A stretch of 64,000 nucleotides of DNA from Rhizophagus irregularis (GCF_026210795.1 NC_089430.1:1364001-1428000), one strand, 5' to 3'. Positions 13,101 through 24,075 are shown, counted from the first letter of the stretch. Numbers and translations are program-made. The notes: generated by a model not told the origin, from the sequence alone.

Positions 13101-15017
13101 TCAAATAAAGAAGTTGCTTTAAAATGTTTACATAATTTACAAGTATCCATTGATTCTTTAATAAATGAAGTATGAAATTTCTTTAAATATTTAAATACTT
13201 TTTTTTAATTATTATATTTACAATTTCTTTTATTTATTTTTAGACTAAAAAATATCCAACAAAATATGAAGTATTTCAGGTATTGTATGTAATATCTCAA
13301 AATCCAGATACAGGAGATTATATTTTGGTTCAAAACAATTCTATAAACTTGGCAAATTGTATCAGTGGAAATGAAAAAATTAATAACTTCATTCAGGAAA
13401 TGCAATTAAAAATCAATAATAAACATAATACAGTATTTGAATGGATACCTTACAATCAGTTCAACAAAATTAAGGAAATAGGCAAAAATAGTTCTATTAC
13501 GATATATTCAGCAATATGGAAGGATGGACCATTGCATTATAATAATAAGTATAATAAATATATGAGAGATTCAAATAAAGAGGTTGCTTTAAAATATTTG
13601 TATAATTCACAAAATTCTGTTGATTTTCTAATAAATGAGGTATAAAATTTTAATAATCATTCTTAATATTTAATTAATATGATATATTTATCTCTTTTGT
13701 TTATTATATTTAGGCTGAAAAATATTTGACAAAAAAAATAATTGACAGAGTAATTTGTAATATATATGGAATATCTCAAAATCCAAATACAAATAATTAT
13801 ATTTTAATTTTAATATGGGCGAGTGGAAATGAAAAAATTGACAATTTTATTCAAGAAATACAATTACAAATAGATAAATATAATGATATAGTATTTGAAT
13901 GGATACCATATAAACAGTTTAATAATATTAAAGAAATAGATAAAGGTGGATTTGCTACAGTATATTCTGCAAATTGGAAAAATGGTCCATTAGAATTTGA
14001 TACAGATAAAAAAATATATATAAGGAATCCAAATAGAGTAATTGCCTTAAAATGCTTGCATAATTCACAGAATATTACCAATAAATTTTTGAATGAGGTA
14101 TGAATTTTCTTTTAATAATTGAAGTTCATTTGTAGTAATAAATGTGTTAATTTAAGCAATATATTGTTTATTATAAATACATTTAATAGGTTAAAGAATA
14201 CTCAATAAATAAAAGAAGTAATATTCTTAATATACATGGAATATCTCAGGATCCAGATACAAAAGAATATATTATGGTTCTCCAATATGCAAAAGAAGGC
14301 AATTTTAATCATTGGATAAATAAAAACTATGAATATTTTAATTGGAAAGATAAATTATTTGCATTGCTTGATATTATTAATGGCCTTAAAGAAATTCATC
14401 AAAAAAATATAGTTCATCGTGATTTTCATACAGGAAATATATTATTTTTAAGAAATATAAATGCTTTTGGTAATTGTATATCAATTTCAGACATGGGATT
14501 ATGTGGAGAGGTTGGTAATATAGATGAAACAAAAATTTATGGAGTTATGCCTTATGTGGCTCCTGAAGTATTAAGAAGAATGCCTTATACCCAAGAATCA
14601 GATATCTATAGTTTTGGTATGATAATGTATTTTATAGCAACTGGAAGACAACCTTTTTACAATTATGCACATGATAAGTTATTAGTATTAGATATTTGTG
14701 AAGGAGTTAGACCTGAAATAAATGAACCAGAAGCACCAAGTTGTTATATTAATTTAATGAAAAAGTGCTGGGATTTAAACCCAAATAATAGGCCAAATAT
14801 TTTTGAAGTAAAGGAATTAATCATGTCATTTCATAAGTCATATGGAATGGATTTTTTCAAAGCAGAAGAATATAGAAAAGCAAATCTTTCATTTATTAAA
14901 AATTACCAAATAACTACCCATCCACAAGCTATTTATACATCTCGGTTACTTAATCCTTTTACAGAAGACCTTCCAGAATATGATGATAATTCTCAATGTT
15001 TAGATCAAAAAATCTAA
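4173..15017 (+). CDS. Giant protein kinase with 21 tandem N-lobe exons and one C-lobe
   Basis: Predicted gene of 22 exons, all junctions phase 0, about 2,983 residues. Exons: 4173-4526, 4600-4983, 5057-5440, 5514-5909, 5982-6365, 6611-6994, 7069-7455, 7526-7909, 7983-8366, 8441-8824, 8898-9284, 9358-9777, 9851-10246, 10319-10702, 10948-11331, 11406-11789, 11860-12255, 12329-12712, 12786-13169, 13244-13639, 13714-14097, 14190-15017. Each internal exon reads: (A/T/I)KKYP, LYGISQNPDTGDYILVQNN (strands 4-5 and hinge), WTSGNEKIDDFIQERQ, LEWIPYNQF, a glycine-loop remnant, VYSAIWKDGPL, VALK, INE (helix C). The next exon therefore completes each N-lobe. The last exon has IVHRDFHTGNIL, ISDMGLC and APEVL, a Ser/Thr or TKL-type kinase C-lobe with DMG for DFG. 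The only strong glycine loop (DKGGFATVYSA) is in exon 21. The start is the first in-frame ATG. Every exon is open and its length is a multiple of three, which supports coding. Whether one mRNA carries all exons, or exons are chosen alternatively, cannot be seen. Confidence 0.8.
5441..6701 (+). repeat. Block duplication, copy 1 (exons 4-6 of the array)
   Basis: This stretch is repeated at +4,337 bp (9778-11038) with only about seven base differences that I could find by eye. It covers intron 3, exons 4 and 5, intron 5 with its MITE, and the start of exon 6. Outside these limits similarity falls to the general level of the array. Confidence 0.85.
6407..6570. mobile_element. 164-bp MITE in intron 5 of the kinase array
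   Basis: The element interrupts a standard array intron, raising it to 245 bp. Imperfect terminal inverted repeats of about 31 bp contain TATTCACCGCACCCCGCGTT at the left and TATTTACCGCACCCTGAGTT at the right on the other strand. It is flanked by TTTAATTAA on both sides (6398-6406 and 6571-6579), a likely 8-9 bp target duplication. Its GC-rich ends stand out from the AT-rich intron. It is non-coding; a hAT or Mutator-type origin is possible. Confidence 0.75.
9778..11038 (+). repeat. Block duplication, copy 2 (exons 13-15 of the array)
   Basis: This is the partner of 5441-6701 at a constant offset of 4,337 bp. Differences include TTTTTAG/TTTTCAG at the acceptor before exon 15 and GACATT/GACTTT in exon 14. 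It carries the same MITE at the same place, so the MITE predates the duplication. Confidence 0.85.
10744..10907. mobile_element. Second copy of the intronic MITE, carried by block duplication
   Basis: This is the same element at the same position of the duplicated unit (intron 14), with two base differences seen near the right end (ATACTTTG/ATGCTTTG and AACTCAGG/AACGCAGG). Identical flanks show that it arose by duplication of the host block, not by a new insertion. Confidence 0.75.
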
Positions 15018-15935
15018 ATCCAAATAAAATCCAAGCAAAGCACATATAATAAATTTTGTTGAAAAGATATGAATTATTCACTTTATATATATTTGTATAT
15101 CAGTTATTTATAGAATTTACAATTAATTTATAGTTTTTGTCCAACTCTATAGTTATTTTTTTTACAAAAACAAAATCTATTTGTAATTGGACATATTTGT
15201 GTGTAATATTTTCTTTGATGTAATAAAAATATGATGGACTTGGTTTACAGTACAATTTCTTGAATGTCTTTTTCTTAAATAAACCTTTTCCTGAAGTCAA
15301 ATTTTCTGAATGATCATTTCCAGTTTCCTGGACACCAATTTTCCAAATTATGGAGCAATTCAAGGAAGCAAAAATTTACAGAAAATCACACCTATCTTCT
15401 TTTAAGAAAACAAACAATATTCAGGAACTATTTATACATTTAATTACTTATTTTTGAATAATGCTAAACAAGTGCTGTATTTATTGCTTTGGTCCTATCT
15501 ATTGTAAGGCAAAATAAAATCATGTTATAATCATACAAATAGCTATATTAACATAGATATCAAATTCATGTTATAATGCATATTATGATGGGTTTTTATA
15601 TGGTTATCAAAAAGACCTACAGTGATAATAAAGTCATGATAATAATTTATGTGCCATTGTTCTCAAAAAGTCTAAAAATATTACGTCCAAGAAACTGAAT
15701 GAGGTAATACTTTTAAATCTTTCAATATTATGATAGGACCCCGAGTTATATATATATATAGGTCAGGGGACACTTTTACTATTAGCTATACGCATTTCTT
15801 CAGGGCCGGCACTATGTAATGCTGGTCGTCATTATCCACAAATGGAAGTGATCTACATGATTTGGGAACCTTTTTATGTATAGCTCGGATCTTATTATGA
15901 TATGATAAAATAATGGCTTTTTTTATTTAATTCAG
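15018..15935. other. 3' flank of the kinase gene and intergenic DNA
   Basis: No gene is recognised. The reverse frame at 15100-15363 has no recognisable domain. A more GC-rich patch at 15735-15830 (AGGACCCCGAGTT ... GGGCCGGCACTATG) contrasts with its surroundings and may be a MITE remnant, but I found no clear inverted ends. Confidence 0.4.
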
Positions 15936-16078
15936 AGTATTTATCAAACTTATTCAGAAAAAATATATTTAATGAGTGCATTAGCAAGTACTTTGGAATA
16001 ACTCAAGATCCTATTGCCAAAGATATTATTATATTTAAAAAGATATTACGTAGTACCTTTAAAATATTAATTGATTGA
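15936..16078 (+). pseudogene. Kinase exon relic (strands 4-5)
   Basis: Reading from a TTCAG acceptor gives YLSNLFRKNIFNECISKYFG, then ITQDPIAKDIIIFK. This lines up with the NIL.IYGISQDP.TKDYIMV segment that opens C-terminal exons in the three kinase genes of this window. The hinge and C-lobe do not follow, and the frame stops at 16076-16078. It is a lone fragment of the same kinase family. Confidence 0.6.
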
Positions 16079-16377
16079 AAAACAAAGTTGTGTAATTTAT
16101 TATACTGAATGAATACTTTTAGTTGTAGATCCAATCAGGTATCATTATATTTTAAAAATGATAATATGTTATGCTTTTACAAATAACTAAACAATATATT
16201 AATTATATTTTTTAATTTATGAATATAGAATATGTTACTAATGAACTTGATTTTGTTATCAATAATCTCATTTAACATTGGGTTAAATTTATATTGTGAC
16301 AAAAATACAAATGTTGAATTAATTTTTCTTCCATTTTTTTTTAATAAAACATATTACTTAATTTATAGGGTCAGAAT

Positions 16378-16819
16378 AGGACCGGGAAAACCTATAATGG
16401 AGGTCACTGTAGTATCCGGCACACTAGTAAAATCCATTGAATTTTTTATATATACAATTTTTAATGAAGCCAAAATGTGTGGATTAAACTTATCTGTTTA
16501 AGTTTAGAGTTAAATGCATGATTTATACACTCAATTTAGATTTTTATATATTCTGTGTAACACAAAAAGGTGGTTCGCATAATTAGTAAATTTTTTAAAA
16601 AGTGGTTCGCGTTATTATAAAATTTTTTTCGGAAAATTTAATGATCTCAGTTAATATTGATATTAAAAGAATAATTTATGATTCATTTTATTTTTCAGAC
16701 ATTTCTGTATGATTTGTTAGATTTTTAGTTTAATTACTTAAGAAAAATTTTTATTAATTTGGGCAAAACCATCATTTTACTATTGTCCGGTGACCTTTAT
16801 TATAAGTTTTCCCGGTCCT
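16378..16819. mobile_element. 442-bp MITE with 8-bp target duplication
   Basis: Terminal inverted repeats of about 50 bp with small gaps: the left end reads AGGACCGGGAAAACCTATAA and the right end, reversed, AGGACCGGGAAAACTTATAA; both continue through GGTCAC and CCGG to AGTAAAAT. Perfect 8-bp direct repeats GTCAGAAT flank it (16370-16377 and 16820-16827). An 8-bp duplication is typical of hAT elements. Inside, GTGGTTCGC occurs twice near 16570-16610. It has no coding capacity. Confidence 0.85.
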
Positions 16820-17389
16820 GTCAGAATGAAATACTTTTCTAACAAACCTAATTTTGCTTTTTCGCCAATGATAAATAGATTTTTACGTTAGATACTTATG
16901 TCACTTTAAAGGTTTGTTAAAAACATGTTTTTTATTGACTCAACGTGAGCACAAAATATTTTTGAGTCTTTATTTATTGCACAAAAGATTTTGGAACAAC
17001 TTTAATAATTTTCGCGAATTTGTTTTAAAACATATGCATTTATAATTGGTTAATATGAATTTTCTACAATAAAGAGATCGATAATTTACTGTATTAATGA
17101 ACAAATATTTTTTTGAAATTTTGAATTTGATAACCGTAAAGTAATGGCAACAAATCTGCACACGTGATTGAGAATGATTTGTCAATTTTTCCATGACGTT
17201 AAAATGATACATTCGAAACTTTTTTTTACCAAAATGTAAAAGTTCAATAAAAAGAAATATATAATGATAAATTACAAAATACCTTACTTTTCATTTTATT
17301 AATCTACAAGTTTTAATAAAATGTTTATTCAATAAAATTTTAATACGATGAATATATATATATTTTTTTAGTAAATATCTAGCATAAAT

Positions 17390-17700
17390 CTACTTTCCAT
17401 AAAATTTACCAAACCTGTCTTTTGCAATATGTTTGTTTAATTTATAAAATTTATCATAAAGTACCCATTCTAATGTTTCTTTTTTATGAACTGATAAATA
17501 AATTATCAATATCGTATCATTACTAGTCCATTTTTCAAAACCTTTGTTGAATAATGTTGCATTATACGTATAACTAACATGCCTTTGTTAGTTTTTTTTA
17601 AAAGAATCTGTTTAGTTTTATTATCTATAAATGAATCCGGATTAATGTAATAGTTGAAACAATGTTGGCACGAAATTAAAAAAAATTGCAATAGAACTAT
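17390..17700 (-). pseudogene. Decayed kinase N-terminal exon
   Basis: On the reverse strand the frame near 17480-17393 reads LEWVLYDKFYKL, then IAKDRFGKFYGK, matching LEWIPYDRF and IAKGGFGKIYRA of the intact kinase at 29.2-30.8 kb. Just upstream, in a shifted frame, KWTSNDTI matches the NWTSGNDDI lead-in, and a further upstream frame has a CQHC pair like the zinc ribbons of that gene. Frameshifts and a stop after FYGK show that it is a relic. Confidence 0.55.
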
Positions 17701-18600
17701 AATTTTAACTAAAAATCATAATTCATGTACGGATTATACTGTATCGGATTTTAACCAATTAATGGACTGGAAGAATAACAAAGGTTTTGGTAAGACAGGA
17801 GTGACATCTATTCGATTCACATAAATGTTGGTTATATAGATTTTATTTTATAGTAGTTCTGCATCTATTATAAATAAATTTCTAACATTTACCCATAAAA
17901 AAAAAAAAAATTTCCAATTATTATAAATTTTACATAATAATATGTGCTAAATTTCAAGAATAACTTAAAATTATACTGATTTGGTAGTAAATTCATAAAT
18001 TATTTGATTGAGAAATGATGTTTTGAAAATTCTTAAATTATAACAATATAATTGCAAATATTATTTTGGCCATAACTCGTGGATTACCTAAAATTACTTC
18101 AGCCATTAATTTTAAAGCTGTTAATTCTATAACCATAAAAGTTCTAAATTTCGCAAAGTCCAATTAGAAAATGATCGACATATTTATATCAATTATTGAA
18201 AAATTCGGCCTAAAGTTAACTTTGGCATTACATGTTATTTCGCCACTTATGATCGGCAATGTGATGTTTGCCCTGTTCCTTTATAAAGCACACCATATTT
18301 TGGCCAATGTACTAATAAACATATTAAAAAAAAACCCGTTGAAATTACGCTGCAAAAATTGAAAATTGATAATTTCACTAAAAGAGAATTCATTTTTCAT
18401 AAATATTTAAAAAATATTACCTAAAAAAGAAAAAAAGAAAGAAAAAAAATAATGTTTATCTATTTTATATATATTTCTTAGATATAGTTAAGCATTCTGC
18501 CTAAGCTTCAAACAATAAATAATTTAAACACGCGTAATATAAACAAAATCATATAAGAATAAAATAAAATACAAATATATTATGAAAAGTTCTTTCTAAT
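17700..18600. other. AT-rich intergenic DNA
   Basis: There is no convincing gene. The forward frame at 18171-18362 is hydrophobic but has no recognised domain. An alternative forward frame around 18240-18420 with spaced cysteines and lysines could be an old coding relic, but it carries stops. Confidence 0.35.
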
Positions 18601-19640
18601 TATTGCAAACTAAAACAAAAAGAAACTTTGAATTTCCTGATAGATAAACCCACTTCTCCTATCTACCTATAAGCCTAGATTCATCCAAGTCTTCTAGAAT
18701 CTAACAACCTAAAAAACAAAAAAAATGAAACATAAGAACGTTTCTTTAAACAAACTTCCCCTGTAATCATTCAAGTTACCAAGAGTTGGCATTTCTAAGA
18801 GTCTTGTAACAGAAAGACCTACAAAAAAGACAAAAATCCTGAAGCAGTCCACAAAAAAGAAACAATCTACAAAAAGAAACAACCCATGAAAAAATTAGCC
18901 CATGTGAACCACGAAAAAAAATAACTCACGTAAAAAGAATTGATCTACATAAAAAGAATTGACTTACGTTAAAAAATTGACCCATGAAGAACTAACCCAT
19001 AAAGAATCAACCGACAAAAAAAATATATTCAACCTATAAGGCAAAAAAGAATAAAATATAAAATAAAAGAATTTTAAAAAGCCTAAAAAAAAGGGAATAA
19101 AAAATTTTTTTAAAAAAAATGAGGGGTAACAAAGTTAGATGATAAATAAAGTTAGAAAAATAAAAAAAAGTTTTTTATAAAAATGAAAAAAAAAAAATTT
19201 AAAAAAAAGAAAGAGTAGCGAGTGGGGAATGAAAAAATAATAAAATAAAAAAAAAACAATTTTTTAAAGGGGGTGACGAAGATAGAAAATAAAAAGAAAA
19301 AATAAATTTTAAAAAGAAAGTAGTGGATGGGAATAAAAAAAGGAGGGTGATAAATAAAGAAAAAAAAGTTTTAAAAAGAGAGCGATAAAATAAGAAAAAT
19401 AAAGGAAAGATCAAAAATAAGGTTACTGTATAAAAAAAACAAAAAAGTATCACAACAAACAATGCAACAATCACGTGTTCACGTGTTATACGGAATGACT
19501 ATAAAATTAAAAATTCCGTATACATTCCGATCATTCCGTGTACATTCTTATACATTAATTTTTTTAAAAAACATTTAAAACTGAATTACGTATTAAATAT
19601 ACGGAATTGTTATACAGAATCCATAAAAACGTATGTCAAA
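18600..19640 (-). repeat. Diverged inverted copy of the 46-47.2 kb element
   Basis: Reverse-complementing this segment gives the same order of landmarks as 46.0-47.2 kb: fragments around ACGTTCTTATGTTTC, a T-rich section with repeated GTAGGTC-like steps, a section of TTTTTAAA-type blocks separated by short GC words, AATCACGTG, and ATTCCGTATACATTCCG. I could not find the CCCTATAA ends that bound the other copy, so it is probably truncated. The long reverse frame at 19199-19474 is a by-product of the purine-rich strand. Confidence 0.55.
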
Positions 19641-22156
19641 CATATAAAGTGATTTTTTAAGATTTTATCATTATATATGACACTTGCAAATTTTGAGTGT
19701 TGATTATCACGAAAATTTTTGGACTTACTAATAAAGGTCGATTTTATGGGTTAAAAATACAATGAAAATTTGAAAGTAATTAGAAAGGACAATATAAATT
19801 AAACTTAAATTTTTAAAGAACACTGGTAAATTTTATATGACTAGATACTTATCCGGAAAATTTTCTATCCTATTTTGAAATAAACTTTAAAACACCTCTT
19901 TCTTTTTAGGGACACACTTTGCCGCTTTAATTTAGAACTTTCTTGTTTAGGAGCGTGGTAAGCTATGCTTCGCTCTCCCTTTTTTTCATTTTTTTTATTT
20001 CTGGCCTACAATTGGATACATTATATATATTTTTAGTTTATTATAAAAACACACAAGTTTTTCATGGTGTTGTATTAATTTATTTTTTCTAATTTTTTTT
20101 TTTGCATAAACATTCCTTCTCTTTAGGAATATTTTGTTTTAGGCTTTTTTTTTGATTTTTTTACTTAAAAGATGTAAAATCTATGTAATGTTAGTCATTT
20201 TGATTTATTATCAGATACTAATCTTTTACAGTGTTTTTTTTTTATATTAAAGAAACTTGATTTTAGAATGCTTATTATCTTTTGTAGTTGATAGAGGTTT
20301 TTGGAAATATTAAATAAGTGAAAAAAAGAAATAAAAACCTTTATAATAATTTTTTTCAAAGTACCTTTTCGTTTAAAAATATTCAATCTGAGGTACATTG
20401 TTAAATGTATTTTTCTGTGCATGTTTTTTATAATATATTTTTCGTGAAGAATATAACAAATAACAAATGGTGGTGTCTAGCTGTGCCACATTCTGAACCA
20501 ATCATATTTAAGAGTATAGCGTAGCCCATAGATAATATAGATAATATCTTTATTTTTATTTTTTATAATAGAGACAAGTACAGAAGAGTAAAGGTATTTT
20601 CTAACACTAGAAAAAACTATCTAAAATTCGTCCTACCTTTTATTTTCACCCCATATTAAACAATATTATTATTCGTTAATTGTAAGTCTAAGAATTGTAT
20701 AGAATTCCATGTTACAAGTATCATGACAACGAACGAATAAGGTCCTTTACTCAATGACAATAAAAAAAGCCAGAAGTTACATCACATAATAATTCTATGG
20801 ATAAATTTTATATCAAAAATGTTTTCATAAGACTTTTTTCGTAATTGTCACTATTTTCGTTTAATTCCATAATATTGTAGCGTAACTAACCAATACAAAA
20901 CGCAAAAAATAATGAAAAAATGACAGCAAAAAAGTTTAATAGTTGAGGCTTGTTCTTTATAATAAAAACTTAATTTTTAATATTTTTACCGAAATTTTTT
21001 TAATAGACGCTTTATTAAATATATTTTATAATAATATTAAAGCTTGTATAGTAAAAACCGTTATTATACCCTTTAGCTGTCGAAACTTTTTTTTTTGAAT
21101 CACAAAAAATCACACCGAAGAAAAAATAGGAATTTGATCATTTACAGAAAATGTTCTAAAGTCAACAGTCGCCTTCAAAAACTCAAAAATGACGAAACGA
21201 TCGGAAATGATCGGCAACGATGTTATAGTAATTTACAGTTGGTATTATAATTTCTTAATTTTACAATTTTAATTCAGAATTTATATATTTACTTGATCAT
21301 GGAATTAATTATTAAAGCTTAAAATGGATTATCTTTTAAGGGACAAAACATCGAATTTACAAAGAAGCGGTAAAGTGGGCGTTTGGAAGTACAATATTTT
21401 GCATATTTCTCTGGGGAATATTACTTACATAGTGTCGATCAAATTAACACCTATTAAAAAAAAGCATTTCACCAAACAATTATTTCAGCCGTCATTCACC
21501 GACAATCATTTCACCGACAGGTTCATTTATTCATAGATGTATATTTTCGCCAATATTATTATGAACAATTATAGCTAAAGTTAAAATCACGGATTTTAAT
21601 TCTTTTTTACTTTATTTATGTGGGCTATGTTTAATTTTTTTATTTAAAATTTTTTAATAAAATCCCAACGTGTTCGATTCTAATAGATAATGGCAAATCA
21701 TAATGTATCATTTTTATGTGATCGGAAAAAGTTGCTAGTCGGAGAAATTCCGATTACATTCTTTAGCTTTATAATTATAAATATTTATATTATGTAAAGT
21801 ACTTACATTTAAATGACGAAATTAAAACCTAATAATTTTTATCATTTTCATTTTACTTCATTTTTATTCGCAATAATAGAAAACACAAGCAAAAAAAAAA
21901 ATTAAACTTATAGATTTCGTTATCATAGATACAATATTAAATATATTACACAAAATTTATTGAATGATGTAGTAGTAATAATACTGGATTCGTTCTATTT
22001 GTGTATTTTATGAACTGTTAAAAGAAAAAAAACTAAATAAAAAGGCATGTTTTCATTTTTTTTCCCTTATTTCAAGAGATTTTTGAAAAAAAAAAAATAC
22101 CACTATAAATAATAAACAAAAAAATCTTTCGAGAATCCTTATCTCTTTTTTTAAAA
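19640..22156. other. AT-rich intergenic DNA, no gene recognised
   Basis: Short frames (20195-20422 reverse, 21324-21536 forward) show no domain or family signal. The final part is the promoter side of the three-exon gene starting at 22157. Confidence 0.4.
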
Positions 22157-23098
22157 ATGTCGTCCCCTCATAAAATTTTTAAAGCAACTCAAGAGCCAGA
22201 TAAACTTTTGGGTGGAACCCGTAAGCAAGCCCGGTACGATATAGTATTCTGTTTTACAACTTAAATAATAGAAATATATTCATTGATAATGACAATAATT
22301 ATTATTTTACGTATATTTTAGCAAAATAAACGAGCAAGAAAATAAAGCTGGACCTGCGAAACCTACGGCTCCTCCTCCTGCTAACCAATCACGTGATGCT
22401 ATGTCGCAAGATAATAGTAAAGAAAAGGCACCTTCTAGTTATACTGAAGGGGCTACCATCTATTATATACCACATGAATCTCAAACACACAATAATAATG
22501 ATGGAATGTCATTTACTTCCATCCCTAATGCTCAAGTACAAGGAATTTTGGAGGCGCGTGGTAAGTTCGAAATTATTTCGAGCCTAATTTTTTTATTAAA
22601 GAGGTTTTTTTACATTTTTTTGTAGGTTTCGACTTGCCAAATTCTGAGCTTTTGGACTTGGGTGGTAAGGATGGAAGGCCATCTTCTAGCCCAACCTTCT
22701 CACGTTACTCCTTCAATTATTACGCAAAAATTCCATCGATTTTGAATGATACTCAGACACACGATCATGATGAATGGGCATCCGACACCATTCCTAATCC
22801 TCAAACACATGATGGAAGAACATCCACTATAATCTTTAATCCTCAAACATACGGTGGGAGGGTATCCTCTAGCCTCACCCTCTTGCGTTACTCCTCCAAT
22901 TATTATGCAAGAATCCCTTCGATTTTGAATGGTCTACAAACTCTTCCATCGTTCCCATGGTTCCTGAATAATCCTAATGAAAACAATGAAATTTCTCTTC
23001 CACCTGTTTGTGGTGATTCGGCATCCCAACAAATTCATTTACATACCCTTGAGCCCGTTCATAAACCGGAAGATCCAGAATTGCCGTTTCGGTTATAA
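22157..23098 (+). CDS. Three-exon hypothetical protein, 262 residues
   Basis: Exons 22157-22233, 22322-22560 and 22626-23098 join in frame through introns of phase 2 and phase 1 (donors GTACGA and GTAAGT, acceptors TTTTAG and TTGTAG). The start MSSPHKIFKATQEPDK is the first ATG and the frame runs to TAA. The protein is Pro/Ser/Asn/Gln-rich and hydrophilic, with no signal peptide or membrane segment. The C-terminal half contains a repeated module: RYSFNYYAKIPSILND and RYSSNYYARIPSILNG, with intervening NPQTHDGR and NPQTYGGR. I do not recognise the family. Matching splice phases across both introns are the best evidence that it is real. Confidence 0.6.
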
Positions 23099-23500
23099 AT
23101 AAAATCTTCATTCCTTTCTGTAATTTTGTGAATACAGTAAATACTTAAATTAGCGAATTTTTATTATAAAAAATGTATATTTTATGATTTAAAAGATCTG
23201 ATCTTGCGGATAACCAAAAATAAATTCCTATTCGCAACTTCATTAAAAATTTTAATTATCTAAAATCATTATGTATGAAAAATCTTTATAAGTTTAAAGA
23301 ATTACCATATAAAATTTATCTTTTGTCAAAGTTTAGACCGACAATGTCACAATTGACACGCCCTTTTTCGATATAATAATTTGATACCAGGGTACAGTGA
23401 GATATAAACTAAAGTTCGACTATAATATTTTTTTTTGTTTTTTTAGCATTTTATTAATTATTTAAAATCACACAAGATTACATAATTATACAAAATACTT

Positions 23501-23536
23501 ATAGGGTATTATTAATTAAATTAACAATAACCCTAT
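23501..23536. repeat. Short palindrome ending in ATAGGGT/ACCCTAT
   Basis: ATAGGGTATTATT is followed after a short AT spacer by AATAACCCTAT, giving a hairpin of about 14 bp per arm. The ATAGGG/CCCTAT ends are shared with the elements at 23913-24075 and 45941-47561, so it may be a collapsed relative. Confidence 0.4.
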
Positions 23537-23912
23537 AACTAACCTATCTAAATAATTATTTTTGTAAACCCGTGCCAAATCGATCCTATTGGTCGATTAT
23601 CTAATAAACTATGTATCATTTTTTGTTCTGTTGCTAATTTTAATTAATATTTTCTTTTTTTGATTTTTTATATTATTTTCTTTGATTTTTTTGTTTTTAT
23701 TATTTTCTATACTTCCTAAATCTATATTGTTACTGTCTATATCATTCCCTTCTATCCTCATTCTCTCGTAATTCCCTTCTTTCGTTCAATCTCTGTAACC
23801 TCCTCGCATCTTTTCAACCACATTTGACTTCTAATCTGATCGTAACAATATACTCATAATTCAAATATTACTTTTTTCCCTACTTTAGTATTAGTAATAT
23901 TAAATCTGTTAT

Positions 23913-24075
23913 CCCTATAAAAAAAGAATGTCCAGAAATTGTAGCTAAAAACGTCCGGAAAATGTTCATTTGTCTGGAATATGTCCGGAATATTGCAATT
24001 TTCCGGACATTTTCCGGACACGGACATTTTCCGGATGTTTTCAGCTACAATTTCCGGACATTTTTTTTTATAGGG
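23913..24075. mobile_element. 163-bp palindromic MITE, CCCTATAA ends
   Basis: The left half (CCCTATAAAAAAAGAATGTC, AGAAATTGTAGCTAAAAACG, TCCGGAAAATGT) is repeated inverted in the right half with few changes, giving arms of about 53 bp. TTAT lies on both sides (23909-23912 and 24076-24079) as a candidate target duplication. The centre has several TCCGGA words. It could fold into a strong hairpin. It is non-coding. Confidence 0.8.

Larger units (their letters stand above)
4600..14097 (+). repeat. Tandem exon-intron array, 20 units of about 457 bp
   Basis: Exons 2-21 of the large kinase gene recur about every 457 bp (range 454-493, except two 629-bp units that hold a 164-bp insertion). Exon lengths are 384 in most, 387 in two, 396 in four and 420 in one. 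Introns are about 70-90 bp with donor GTATGA (GTACGA or GTATAA in a few) and acceptor TTTAG or TTCAG. Introns are nearly as conserved as exons, which points to repeated unequal exchange or gene conversion of whole units. Exons 2 and 8 are almost the same sequence, and the second half of exon 17 matches them while its first half is different, so units are mosaics. Confidence 0.9.

Noticed and set aside
19199-19474. Reverse frame rich in Phe/Leu
   Set aside because: A compositional product of a purine-rich strand inside a dispersed repeat.
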